A DNA stretch of 64,000 nucleotides. It comes from Streptacidiphilus fuscans (lineage in GTDB: Bacteria; Actinomycetota; Actinomycetes; Streptomycetales; Streptomycetaceae). The translations under genes were made by a program, and so were the position numbers. Below are positions 7,188 to 17,371 of the stretch, piece by piece. How positions within the stretch are numbered: the stretch's first letter is position 1; each line of letters begins with the position of its first letter. The notes below the pieces were generated by a model. That model did not search any database, had not been told where the DNA came from, and was given only the letters and a program-made list of their open reading frames with translations. The stretch lies in contig NZ_JADPRT010000001.1 in the NCBI RefSeq assembly GCF_015690355.1, forward strand, positions 434,001-498,000. Direction: 5' to 3'.

Positions 7188-8240
7188 TCACTGCGAGGAG
7201 AAGACGCAGCCGTTGTCCGCGTTCGAGTAGAGCGGCTGCATCGCGAAGGTGCCGGTGGAGAAGTTGACCGTCTGGTCGTTGTCCCAGGCGCAGAGGTCAC
7301 CGATCTCCTCGCCGTTGGAGTCGACGTAGCCGCTCGACGGCTCCGGGTCCGTCGTGGCCTCGGCGTACTCGTGGCCACCGACAATGCTGAAGCCGTCCAG
7401 CTGGTTCTGCACCGAGCTCGCGCCACAGCTGGAACCGGCGTCCAGGACGTACGGCATGTTGGTGTACGCGACGTTGCCATCCCAGTCGTGCCAGGCACAG
7501 AAGCCCGCGTTCGGGAAGCCGTCCGGCTGGGTGCCGCTCGGGCTCATCACGAAGATGTCCACGCCCGGACCGGAGACGCCGAAGTGCGAGGCGGCGTTGT
7601 CGGCCTCGGCCGCGATCTGCGCCTGGGACGGAGCGGCCGGAGCGGCCGAGCCGTCGTCGGTCCAGGTGCCGCCGAGGACCGAGCCGTTGAAGGTCGGCGC
7701 GTTGCCGCTGCCGTCGGTGTACTGGCTGGTGACGGTGGACCAGGTGTCACCGGAGGCGCCGAGGCCGTTGAAGAGGTTCTGCATGTACTGCTGGACACCG
7801 TTGGAGTCGCTGTCCCACTGGTTACCCCAGAAGTCGAGGTAGACCGTGGGAGAGGGGGTCTCCAGCGGGCCGCCACCGTAGTTCAGGCCGCTGGTGGAGG
7901 TGGTGGGCGGGTACACCGTGGCGTTGGTGTCCGTGGGGGACGCGTGGCCCGCGGTCTTGACGCCGTGGTGGTTCATCGGCATGACACCGGTCGGCTTGTT
8001 CAGCTGCACGTGGTAGGTCTTGCCACCCATGTGCACGGTGACGGTGCGGCCGTTCTGGGCCAGCTGCGCGATGTGCGCGGCCATGGCGGCGGCGGGGGCC
8101 GCCGCGCCGGAGTCCTGCTTGGGGGCGGCGTTGGCGGGGAGCGCCGACATGGACGCGGCGAGCACCACGGTCGCTCCGGCGGCGACGAGGCCGAAGGCGC
8201 GACGCGTCGTGGGACGGGTGGAGCGGGCGGTCGAGAACAC
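7188..8240 (-). CDS. secreted Exordium/PHI-1-like protein of unknown function
   Basis: 350-aa exported protein. GTG 8240 is chosen because GGGAGGAAA lies 5 nt upstream; an in-frame ATG at 8288 would precede this site. An N-terminal signal peptide (Tat-like TRRAFGLVAAG, then an Ala/Val core ending NANA-like at about residue 40) directs export. The mature part has VYLDFWGNQW and, near residue 290, HEYAEATTDP followed by a GYVDSNGEEIGDLCAW block. This HExAE..TDP..(D/E)G.EI.D.C pattern resembles plant EXORDIUM/phosphate-induced proteins and some metallopeptidases, but no enzymatic activity is established. Cysteines near 264, 280, 317 and 345 could form disulfides (positions approximate). The function is unknown. 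Confidence 0.75.
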   Translation of the reverse strand: MFSTARSTRPTTRRAFGLVAAGATVVLAASMSALPANAAPKQDSGAAAPAAAMAAHIAQLAQNGRTVTVHMGGKTYHVQLNKPTGVMPMNHHGVKTAGHASPTDTNATVYPPTTSTSGLNYGGGPLETPSPTVYLDFWGNQWDSDSNGVQQYMQNLFNGLGASGDTWSTVTSQYTDGSGNAPTFNGSVLGGTWTDDGSAAPAAPSQAQIAAEADNAASHFGVSGPGVDIFVMSPSGTQPDGFPNAGFCAWHDWDGNVAYTNMPYVLDAGSSCGASSVQNQLDGFSIVGGHEYAEATTDPEPSSGYVDSNGEEIGDLCAWDNDQTVNFSTGTFAMQPLYSNADNGCVFSSQ

Positions 8241-8245
8241 GAGGA

Positions 8246-8254
8246 TTTCCTCCC
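8246..8254 (-). promoter_or_regulatory. GGGAGGAAA ribosome binding site fixing the GTG start at 8240
   Basis: Purine-rich Shine-Dalgarno sequence 5 nt upstream of GTG 8240 on the minus strand. It rules out the longer reading frame. Confidence 0.7.
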
Positions 8255-8341
8255 TGTGACGACTGCTGCGATGGGGGACAGGGAGCATGCTGGGCTACCA
8301 CTTGACGTGGTGACAACAACCTGGAACCGGGCTGGGAGAAC

Positions 8342-8432
8342 ACTGTGAAGGTGCTGAGCATGCGAACCCACAGGAAGTGGGTGTGGTCGTACAGGTGGGC
8401 GAGCAGAACGTGAACATTCACAGTTTCACAGT
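8342..8432. promoter_or_regulatory. repeated TTCACAGT boxes upstream of the secreted protein
   Basis: TTCACAGT occurs twice in immediate tandem at 8417-8432, and its inverse ACTGTGAA is at 8342-8349. The tandem copies are preceded by the symmetrical GTGAACATTCAC. They lie in the gap between the secreted protein (start 8240, reading away) and the end of the next gene. Possible regulator sites; the regulator is unknown. Confidence 0.35.
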
Positions 8433-8510
8433 TGTCTTGACGGATGTTCACGAACGACAGGGCCGTCAGCGCCCTTTCGGCCGCGTCCGAGCGGCCATCT
8501 GGCCCCCTCG

Positions 8511-9575
8511 TCAGTCCCACTCCCAGCGGAAACCCTCGATGCCCGCCTTGCCGTTGAGGCTCACCAGCTGGATCACCCCGTGCGCGTCGGGCTGGAGTTC
8601 CTGGACGTCGCGCAGGCCGCTGTCGTCGTCGTAGCGTCGGCGGACGACCTGGTAGCAGCGGACCGGGAGCCGGTCCGGGACGAAGTGGGCCCGCAGCACC
8701 AGCTCGCGCAGCGGTTGCCGGGACCCGTAGTCGTAACGGGTCACCCCGGTGGAGCCGGGACCGGCCTGGTACTCGTAGTCGAAGACGTGGACCTGACCGC
8801 TGCTCAGCCGCCGGTCGAAGAGCAGCTCGGCGGCGTGCAGACCGGTCGCGGGGTCGATGCGGACCCGCCCGAGGCGGCAGCCGTGCAGGGCGCGGACGCT
8901 GGGCGGCTGCTCGCCGTCGATGTCGCGCAGGCTGAGCGCGACAAAGCGGTCGACGCCCTCGGTGCGGGCGATGACGATCCGTCGGATCCGCTCCTTGCCC
9001 CAGGACCGGTCGGCGTGCATCCACCGGTCTCCGTGGACGCTGACGTGTTCGCAGCGGCTGTTGACGGAGACGTCGAGGCCGCTGAGCGTCATCGCCAGCA
9101 GCATCTCGTCGCCGAGCAGCTCCTCGATGTCGAGCTCGCGGGTCCGCGGTTCGCCCCAGCGTCCTCGGGGCCGGCGCGGTCCCAGCAGGGCGACGAGGCT
9201 GGAGCGCGGCAGGCCGCAGAGGTCCTCGATGGCGCGCACCGCGCGCAGCGACTCGGCCCGCTCGGGGCGCCGCAGCCCGCGCTGCCAGTAACTCAGCGTG
9301 GAGAGGCCGACGTGGATGCCGTCCGTGGCGAGCCTGCGCCGCAGGCTTTCCAGGCTCAGTCCGCTGTCGCTGATGGCCAGTTGCAGCGCGGATTCGAAGG
9401 GGCCGGCACGCAGGGCCGCGTCGAGGGCGCGGGAGGTCCGGCGGGATGGGGGAGTGGGGGTTGGTTGTCCGGCGGGTCCGGTGGGTCCTGCGGGCCCGGT
9501 GGGTCCGGTGGTGCGTGTTGTGCGGGTGATGCCTGTGCTGCTTGTGCGTTGGCTGTAACCTGTGGGGTCGGTCAC
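8511..9575 (-). CDS. putative DNA-binding protein with Gly-Pro-rich N-terminus
   Basis: 354 aa. The first 45 residues are low complexity, with Thr/Arg pairs followed by a collagen-like run (TGPTGPAGPTGPAGQP). Residues about 60-130 hold a probable helix-turn-helix (LSLESLRRRLATDGIHVGLSTLSYW then QRGLRRPERAESLRAV), a pattern seen in a Streptomyces regulator family. The C-terminal 200 residues are predicted mainly beta and carry no motif I recognise. No partner is obvious; its downstream end faces the secreted Exordium-like gene read in the same direction. The start GTG is poorly supported by a ribosome site, and the repeat region could include a later start. Confidence 0.65.
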   Translation of the reverse strand: MTDPTGYSQRTSSTGITRTTRTTGPTGPAGPTGPAGQPTPTPPSRRTSRALDAALRAGPFESALQLAISDSGLSLESLRRRLATDGIHVGLSTLSYWQRGLRRPERAESLRAVRAIEDLCGLPRSSLVALLGPRRPRGRWGEPRTRELDIEELLGDEMLLAMTLSGLDVSVNSRCEHVSVHGDRWMHADRSWGKERIRRIVIARTEGVDRFVALSLRDIDGEQPPSVRALHGCRLGRVRIDPATGLHAAELLFDRRLSSGQVHVFDYEYQAGPGSTGVTRYDYGSRQPLRELVLRAHFVPDRLPVRCYQVVRRRYDDDSGLRDVQELQPDAHGVIQLVSLNGKAGIEGFRWEWD

Positions 9576-9863
9576 GCTTCGCCGTCCTTCGTCCGGCCGT
9601 ACGCCCGCCGAGCGGGTGGCCCATAGACTTCACGATTAGCCTGTACGCGTCAAGATCTTCTGTGGCTGCCCGGCGCTGCTCATACCGGCGTCTCAACTTG
9701 GGGCGGCCGACGGGCGTGGGAGTGCAGCTGGTGGGTGTGGGAATCCGCCACGGATCGCCGATCGAGTGTCGGATGTGTTCGTCCTGGTCCGCCGATTCGT
9801 CGCCGGGAGCGAATCCGCGCTCATCGTGGGGGTGAACCCCGAGCGGCTGAGGTGGGACCGGAC

Positions 9864-10295
9864 ATGACCCTGCAGCAGGCAGCAGCACAGGACGAGACCG
9901 GCGACGTGCAGGCGTTGTTGGGACGGATGACCGAGGCGTGGAACGCCGGTGACGCGGCCGCGTTCGCGGGCCAGTTCACGGACGAGGCCGCGTTCGTCAG
10001 TTGGCAGGGCAATCGGGACAGCGGCCGCGCGGCGATCGAGGCCAGTCACCGCCTCCTCTTCGCCGGGCCGCTCAAGGGAGCCCGGATGGACGAGGACGGT
10101 GACTCGACGGTCGAGATCACCTTCCTGGCGCCGGACGTGGCGCTGGTGGTCGTGGACGAGGTGCGCGTCAGCAACTCGCCCACGGCGCTGGTGATCACGC
10201 TGACGGCCGTGCGTCGCGGCGGTCGCTGGCGGTTCGCCTCCTTCCAGAACACCCGAAAGACGGCGGAGGCGACGGTGACGGTGACGGCGGGGTGA
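9864..10295 (+). CDS. SgcJ/EcaC-type SnoaL-like (NTF2-fold) protein
   Basis: 143 aa from ATG 9864 (MTLQQAAAQ). One NTF2-like cone fold: MTEAWNAGDAAAFAGQFTDEAAFVSW, with Asp/Trp/Phe lining the pocket, then GRAAIEASHRLLF and the C-terminal strand pair RWRFASFQNTRK. SgcJ/EcaC relatives occur in polyketide and stress contexts without an agreed reaction. It converges on the acyl-CoA dehydrogenase gene (18 nt between stops). A longer reading frame upstream lacks support. Confidence 0.85.
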   Translation: MTLQQAAAQDETGDVQALLGRMTEAWNAGDAAAFAGQFTDEAAFVSWQGNRDSGRAAIEASHRLLFAGPLKGARMDEDGDSTVEITFLAPDVALVVVDEVRVSNSPTALVITLTAVRRGGRWRFASFQNTRKTAEATVTVTAG

Positions 10296-10313
10296 GGCGG
10301 GTGGCCCTGCGGC

Positions 10314-11462
10314 TCATCCGAGGTCCAGGGACCTGCCGATGATCTCCTTCATGATCTCGGTGGTCCCGGCGTAGATGCGCGTGACGCGGCTGTCCTGCCA
10401 GGCGCGGGCGATCGGGTATTCGAGCATGTAGCCGTAGCCGCCGTGGAGTTGGACGCAGGCGTCGACGACGCGGCCCTGCAGTTCGGTGCACCACCACTTG
10501 GCCTTGGCGGCGTCGACGGCGGTCAGTTCGCCGGCGTTGAGGGCCAGGATGCAGCGGTCGAGGTAGTGCTGGGCGACCTCGATCTCGGTGGCCAGCTCGG
10601 CGAGGCGGTGCTTGATGACCTGCTGCGCGCCGATCGGCTTGCCGAAGGCCTTGCGCTCGCGGACGTAGGCGACCGTCCAGTCGAACGCGGCGGTGGCCTG
10701 GGCGAGGCCGGAGACGGCGACGGAGATGCGCTCCTGCGGCAGGTTGCGGGTGAGGCCGAAGAAGCCCTCGCCCTCCTCGCCGATCAGGTTGGCGACCGGG
10801 ACGCGGGCGCCGGTGAAGACGAGCTCGGCCGTGTCCTGGGCGTGCAGGCCGACCTTCTCCAGCTTGCGTCCGCGCTCGAAGCCGGGGGTGTCGCGCTCGA
10901 CGACGATCAGGCTGAGGCCGCGGTGGGGGTGCTCGCCGGTGCGGACGGCGACGACCACCAGGTCGGCGTTGATGCCGTTGGTAATGAAGGTCTTGGCGCC
11001 GTCGATCACGTAGTGGTCGCCGTCGCGGACGGCCTTGGTGCGGATGCCGGAGAGGTCGGAGCCGGTGCCGGGCTCGGTCATCGCCACGGCCGTGATCAGG
11101 TCGCCGGAGGCGATGCCGGGCAGCCAACGGGCCTTCTGCTCCTCGGTGGTGAGGTCGAGGAAGTAGGGCAGGCAGACGTCCGCGTGCAGAGCGGGTCCCA
11201 GCAGCGCGGGCGAGACGGCGGCCCGAGCGGCCTCCTCTTGGAGGATCACGTTGTAGCGGAAGTCCGCGATACCGGCCCCGCCGAACTCCTCGGGGACCGC
11301 GATGCCCAGCGCGCCGAGTTCGCCGAGGCCCTTGAAGAGACCGCGCGGCACGATGCCGTCCCGCTCCCAGTCCGGGTAGTGGGGTACGACCTCGCGGTCG
11401 ACGAAGGCCCGGACGCTCTCCCGGTAGGCCTCGTGCTCGTCGTCGAAAAGGACCCGCTTCAT
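10314..11462 (-). CDS. acyl-CoA dehydrogenase
   Basis: 382-aa FAD flavoprotein that introduces the alpha-beta double bond into an acyl-CoA. The start ATG at 11462 follows GGCGGAG; longer in-frame frames run into the next gene. The signatures are AMTEPGTGSDLSGIRTKA (FAD/substrate loop), the K-FITNG strand, and RIYAGTTEIMKEIIGRSL at the C-terminus. The C-terminal YAGT carries Ala where medium-chain enzymes have the catalytic Glu. A Glu is present instead in NLPQERISVAV, the position used by isovaleryl- and long-chain-type enzymes. Substrate is therefore likely long-chain or branched acyl-CoA (inference). The aminotransferase upstream points the same way, but the 139-nt gap argues against tight coupling. 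Confidence 0.92.
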   Translation of the reverse strand: MKRVLFDDEHEAYRESVRAFVDREVVPHYPDWERDGIVPRGLFKGLGELGALGIAVPEEFGGAGIADFRYNVILQEEAARAAVSPALLGPALHADVCLPYFLDLTTEEQKARWLPGIASGDLITAVAMTEPGTGSDLSGIRTKAVRDGDHYVIDGAKTFITNGINADLVVVAVRTGEHPHRGLSLIVVERDTPGFERGRKLEKVGLHAQDTAELVFTGARVPVANLIGEEGEGFFGLTRNLPQERISVAVSGLAQATAAFDWTVAYVRERKAFGKPIGAQQVIKHRLAELATEIEVAQHYLDRCILALNAGELTAVDAAKAKWWCTELQGRVVDACVQLHGGYGYMLEYPIARAWQDSRVTRIYAGTTEIMKEIIGRSLDLG

Positions 11463-11601
11463 GTCGGCTCCGCCTTTCGGGAATGTCGGAGGGGGGTCTG
11501 CTCCCCGGCCGCCGCAGCGCAGGAAGGCGTGATCGCCCACGCACGCCCTGATCATGCCCCAAACGTGGACCCGTTCGGAACCGAACCGTGGTCGGTTCCG
11601 G

Positions 11602-12669
11602 TCAGGGCGTCGAGGCCGGGTGCTCCCTTCTCCAGCGGGTGGCAAGGGAGAGGAAGGCGGAGTTCTCCGCCGCCAGGCCGACGGTGACCCGCACCCCCTC
11701 ACCCTCGAAGCTGCGGACCGCGATCCCGTGGCGCAGGCAGAACTCCGCGAACGCGGTGCTCTCCGCGCCCAAGGGCAGCCACAGGAAGTTGGCGTGCGAG
11801 GACGGCACCGTATAGCCCAGGTCGTGCAGGGCCGACATCACCCGCTCGCGCTCCAGCAGGGTCAGCCCGATCCGGCGGGCCACCTCGTCCCGCTCGCCGA
11901 GCGCGGCCACCGCCGCCTCCTGGGCCAGGGCGCCGACGCTGAACGGGACCTGGGTCTTGCGGACCTCCGCGATCACCGCCGCCGAGCCGACGCAGTAGCC
12001 CACGCGCAGGCCCGCCAGCGCGTACGCCTTGGAGAAGGTGCGCACGACCACGACGTTGGGCCGATCCCCGAGCAGCGTCAGTGCGTCCGGCACCGCGGTC
12101 GCGGCGGCGTACTCGCGGTAGGCCTCGTCCACGACGATCAGCACGTCGGACGGTACGCGGTCGACGAAGGTGGTCAGCGCCCTGGCGTCCAGGGCGGTGC
12201 CGGTCGGGTTGTTGGGGTTGCAGACGAAGACCAGCCGGGTCCGCCGGGTGACGGCGCGGGCCATCGCGTCGAGGTCCAGGCCCTGTCGGAGCAGGGGCAC
12301 CCGTACCGGCGAGCCTCCGGCGACCAGCGTGAGGATGGGGTAGGCGTCGAAGGACCGCCAGCCGAAGACGACCTCGTCGCCGGGCCCGACCACGGTGTGC
12401 ACGAGCTGACTGCACAGCTCCGAGGAGCCCGCGCCCACGGCGATGCGGTCCACTGGTACCCCGAGATGCGAGGCCAGCGCCTCGACCAACTGCGCGGCGC
12501 AGCGGTCCGGGTAGCGCGAGGTGTTCGCGGTCGACGCGGCGATCCGTTCGACGACGGCCGGAAGCAGCCCGTACGGGCACTCGTTGTCGGCAAGAACGAT
12601 GACACCGGGAGCCATCCGCGTCGGCACCCGGGAGGGCACCCGCTTGAGGGTCTGTCGGACGAGCACCAT
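11602..12669 (-). CDS. HisC-like PLP aminotransferase (histidinol-phosphate/aromatic type)
   Basis: 355-aa fold-type I aminotransferase. The start ATG at 12669 gives MVLVRQTLKRVPSRVPT. The PLP lysine lies in TFSKAYALAGLRVGY, with CNPNNPTGT and VVDEAYREY upstream and a C-terminal RVTVGL containing the substrate carboxylate Arg. Length and motifs match the HisC/Pat family. No histidine biosynthesis gene lies nearby, so it is more likely a secondary phenylalanine-type aminotransferase or a specialised-metabolism enzyme. The substrate is not settled by sequence. Confidence 0.88.
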   Translation of the reverse strand: MVLVRQTLKRVPSRVPTRMAPGVIVLADNECPYGLLPAVVERIAASTANTSRYPDRCAAQLVEALASHLGVPVDRIAVGAGSSELCSQLVHTVVGPGDEVVFGWRSFDAYPILTLVAGGSPVRVPLLRQGLDLDAMARAVTRRTRLVFVCNPNNPTGTALDARALTTFVDRVPSDVLIVVDEAYREYAAATAVPDALTLLGDRPNVVVVRTFSKAYALAGLRVGYCVGSAAVIAEVRKTQVPFSVGALAQEAAVAALGERDEVARRIGLTLLERERVMSALHDLGYTVPSSHANFLWLPLGAESTAFAEFCLRHGIAVRSFEGEGVRVTVGLAAENSAFLSLATRWRREHPASTP

Positions 12670-12809
12670 GATCTGCTCGCTTTCCTCGCTTCCATGCGTG
12701 GGCCGCACGGGCCGCACGGGTCGCGCGGCTCGGTCGGGTGGCGTGGCGGACGCCGCCGTCGCCCGCGGGCGCGGGCAGGGGAAGTGATAGGGGGGCGTGT
12801 GACGGGGCG

Positions 12810-13772
12810 TCACGGCCTGACGAAGCGCAGTGCCTGCCGCTGACACGTCGTGAACTGTCTGAGCGGCTCGCCGTCCGCGACCCAGGGCCAGGAGGAGACC
12901 ACGGGGCCGATCCGCAGGAAGACGAGACCGGCGTCGCGCAGGCGGTTGGCCTGCATCAGCGCGTAGGCAAGGCCGTTGAGGTCCGCCAGGGCGCCGGCGT
13001 GCCGGAGGAAACCGGGTTCGGTCCAGGCCGGCACCGACCGGTCCAGCAGTCTCGCCTGCCGTGGCGCCTGCCACCAGCGGTCCGACAGCAGGTCGCCAAG
13101 TCCGGCGCCGTCCATGGCGCGGGCGTAGCGGCCCAGCGTCGCGGCCAGCTCCAGCCCGGCGCCGGGGGAGCCTTCGGGGATGTCGAAGCAGCGGCGGTCG
13201 ACGAAGTCGTCCACCCGCCAGAACGAGGCGTCGTCCAGGGCGGTGAGATACGACAGCATCTGCAGGTCCGCCTCGCGGTTCCAGTGATCGCGCGCCAACG
13301 CCTCGCGCCAGACGGCCATCACCTCGGGACCAGGTCGGCGCAGCAGCCGGCAGAGGCCGAGACGCACCACCCACGGCGTCGGGTCCTCCGGCCGGAGCGC
13401 GGCGGCCTGCGCGCAGTCCTCCATCGCCGCGAAGGCCTGGTTGCTGAGCGAGCCGTCATTGCGCAGGTCGGCGTAGGCGATCCGGGCGCGGTAGAGCCAG
13501 GCATCCGCACTGCGCGGGTGCCGCATCACCCACGAGCGCGCCAAGGCCGGGTCGCTCACCTCGTCGGCCAGGACCGCCATCCGGTGACCGATCCGGTCCC
13601 AGTCACCGGCGACGCTGTCGAAGAGCTGGGCGACCGCGTCGACCTGCGTGTCGACCGCTCCCGGCATGGCGGGGGCACTGCCCAACTGCCTGCAGACGCG
13701 CCCCAGAGCCTCGTCGTCCAGTTCCGGGGTGAGCCGGGGAATCGCCCGCCGACCGCGTCCCAAAAAGTTCAT
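12810..13772 (-). CDS. hypothetical TPR-like helical protein
   Basis: 320 aa, cytosolic, without signal peptide or membrane segment. The sequence is dominated by amphipathic helix pairs with conserved Trp/Ala positions (PRSADAWLYRARIAYADLR, PEDPTPWVVRLGLCRLLRR), typical of tetratricopeptide-like solenoids. I do not recognise a named family. It points toward the aminotransferase, with a 140-nt gap, and is divergent from the APC permease. Role unknown; a scaffold or regulatory partner is possible. Confidence 0.7.
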   Translation of the reverse strand: MNFLGRGRRAIPRLTPELDDEALGRVCRQLGSAPAMPGAVDTQVDAVAQLFDSVAGDWDRIGHRMAVLADEVSDPALARSWVMRHPRSADAWLYRARIAYADLRNDGSLSNQAFAAMEDCAQAAALRPEDPTPWVVRLGLCRLLRRPGPEVMAVWREALARDHWNREADLQMLSYLTALDDASFWRVDDFVDRRCFDIPEGSPGAGLELAATLGRYARAMDGAGLGDLLSDRWWQAPRQARLLDRSVPAWTEPGFLRHAGALADLNGLAYALMQANRLRDAGLVFLRIGPVVSSWPWVADGEPLRQFTTCQRQALRFVRP

Positions 13773-14002
13773 GGGCCGACGTTACGAGTCGAACGGGCGG
13801 TTGTGCAGCCTTCTGCGGGATTTATTCCGACGGGTAACCTCAAATTCTGCTCAGATGAAGCCCTTTCGGCCCGCTCAGGTGCCACTTACGGGCGTGGCAG
13901 TGACTTTTTGATAACGGGAGTGCCTCCCCGTCTTCGCAGGCACCTAACGTGTCCCGCATTCTCTGGACAGCGCGGTGAACGCGAGCGAACACGAGGAGTT
14001 CC

Positions 14003-15628
14003 ATGGTCTACGATCAACTCTCGGCTCCGGCCCGAACCGCGCGCCGATCCGGGGTCCTGCGCCGCGAGGTGGGCCTGATCGGCCTGATGTGGGCTTCGGT
14101 CGGCTCGATCATCGGCTCGGGCTGGCTCTACGGCGCTCGGAACGCCGTCACCGCTGCGGGGCCTGCGGCGCTGGTCAGTTGGGGTGTCGGCGCGGTGGCG
14201 ATCGGCTTGCTCGCCCTCGTCCACGCGGAGCTCGGCGGGATGTTCCCGGTCTCGGGAGGGACCGCGCGCTACCCGCACTACGCCTTCGGCGGGCTGGTCG
14301 GCATGTCGTTCGGCTGGTTCTCCTGGATCCAGGCGGCGACGGTCGCTCCCATCGAGGTCGAAGCGGTGATCGGCTACGCCGGCCACTGGTCCTGGGCGGC
14401 GGGGCTGCAACGTGCCGACGGGACGCTGACCGCCTCCGGACTCGCGGTCGCCACCGCGCTGATGGTGGTATTCGTGACCGTCAACTTCCTTGGCGTGAAG
14501 GTGTTGGCCCATACCAATAGCACGGCCACGTGGTGGAAGATATTCGTGCCACTGCTCACCGTGTTCGTTGTGGCACTCACGCATTTCGACACCGGTAACT
14601 TCACCTCACACGGATTCGCTCCGTACGGCGCCAAGGGCGTCCTCGCGGCGATCAGCACCAGCGGGATCATTTTCGCGCTGCTCGGCTTCGAGCAGGCGAT
14701 TCAGCTGGCGGGCGAGAGCAGCGATCCGAAGCGGCACATCCCCCGGGCCGTGCTCGGGTCCGTGACGATCGGCGCGGTGGTCTACACGCTGCTCCAGGTC
14801 GTCTACATCGGCGCGCTCCCGGCGGCGTCGCTGCGGCACGGCTGGGCCGCGCTCGTCTACCAGGGCATCTCCGGTCCGTGGGCGGGCCTCGCGGGAGTGC
14901 TCAGCCTCGGCTGGCTGGCAGCCTTCCTCTACATCGACGCGGTGATCTCGCCAGCGGGCACCGCGCTGATCTACACCACCTCGACCTCCCGCGTCTCCTA
15001 CGGGCTGGCCGCCAACGGCTACTTCCCGCAGGCGCTGGCACGGACCGACCGGCGCGGCGTCCCGTGGATCGGGCTGCTGGTCTCGTTCGTGGTGGGCGTG
15101 GTCTGCTTCCTCCCGTTCCCGAGCTGGCAGCAGCTCGTCTCCTTCATCACCTCCGCCTCGGTGCTGATGTACGCGGGAGCGCCGCTCGCCTACGGCGCGC
15201 TGCGCCGGAGGCTGCCGCACCACCCGCGCCCCTACCGGCTCCCCGCAGGCGGGCTGATCTCGCCGCTCTCGTTCGTCATCGCCACGCTGATCATCTACTG
15301 GTCCGGCTGGAGCACCTTGTCGCGGCTGGGCTTCGCGGTGCTGGTCGGCTACGCCCTGATGGGCGGCTACGCCGTCTACGCGTCCGCGATGCGGCTGCCG
15401 CAGGCGCCGCGCATGCGGTGGCGCCCGGCGCAGTGGCTGCCCGTCTACCTCCTCGGCATCGGTGCGATCTCCCGGGAGGGCGGCTTCGGCGGGACCGGTC
15501 GCCTGCCGCTCGGCTGGGACATCGTTCTGGTGAGCGTGTTCGCGCTGGTCGTGTACTACTGGGCGGTCGGTGTGGCGCTGCGGACAGCGGAGATCGAGGC
15601 CGCGATCAGGGAGGCCGAACTGCACTGA
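14003..15628 (+). CDS. APC-superfamily amino acid permease
   Basis: 541-aa integral membrane transporter of about 12 helices. The N-terminus carries the APC glycine-rich first helix (WASVGSIIGSGWLYG), which lines the substrate site. Further signatures are GGMFPVSGGTARYPHYAFG and FALLGFEQAIQLAGESSDPKRHIPRAV on the first cytoplasmic loops. It would import an amino acid with protons. The start ATG follows GAGGAG. It ends shortly before a 10-bp tandem repeat and the amidase gene, which reads the same way; import of an amide or amino acid followed by hydrolysis is possible but not shown. Confidence 0.92.
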   Translation: MVYDQLSAPARTARRSGVLRREVGLIGLMWASVGSIIGSGWLYGARNAVTAAGPAALVSWGVGAVAIGLLALVHAELGGMFPVSGGTARYPHYAFGGLVGMSFGWFSWIQAATVAPIEVEAVIGYAGHWSWAAGLQRADGTLTASGLAVATALMVVFVTVNFLGVKVLAHTNSTATWWKIFVPLLTVFVVALTHFDTGNFTSHGFAPYGAKGVLAAISTSGIIFALLGFEQAIQLAGESSDPKRHIPRAVLGSVTIGAVVYTLLQVVYIGALPAASLRHGWAALVYQGISGPWAGLAGVLSLGWLAAFLYIDAVISPAGTALIYTTSTSRVSYGLAANGYFPQALARTDRRGVPWIGLLVSFVVGVVCFLPFPSWQQLVSFITSASVLMYAGAPLAYGALRRRLPHHPRPYRLPAGGLISPLSFVIATLIIYWSGWSTLSRLGFAVLVGYALMGGYAVYASAMRLPQAPRMRWRPAQWLPVYLLGIGAISREGGFGGTGRLPLGWDIVLVSVFALVVYYWAVGVALRTAEIEAAIREAELH

Positions 15629-15651
15629 CGGCGCGTCGGCGCGTCGGTGCG

Positions 15652-15681
15652 GCGCGGGGGCGCGCGGGGGCGCGCGGGGGT
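15652..15681. repeat. three tandem 10-bp GCGCGGGGGC units
   Basis: GCGCGGGGG followed by C, C, then T, repeated three times without interruption just after the permease gene. Probably slippage-prone low-complexity DNA. Confidence 0.6.
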
Positions 15682-15823
15682 GTCGCTCGGTCCGGCGCAA
15701 CGGGAATGCGTGCGAAGTCGGTCGCCGCACGTTACTGTGCGGTAGGGATCGCTGTCGCCGCGCGAGCCTGCGATGGAACCGGCTGCCGGACCCACCGGAA
15801 CGCGACGGAAGGTGAACGCCACG

Positions 15824-17299
<1,476 letters not shown>

Positions 17300-17371
17300 C
17301 GGTATCTCAGCTTCGCGAGGCACCTGTCTCACGGGGCGGGGCAGCAGCGATTCAGCTCGGGAGGCATCACC

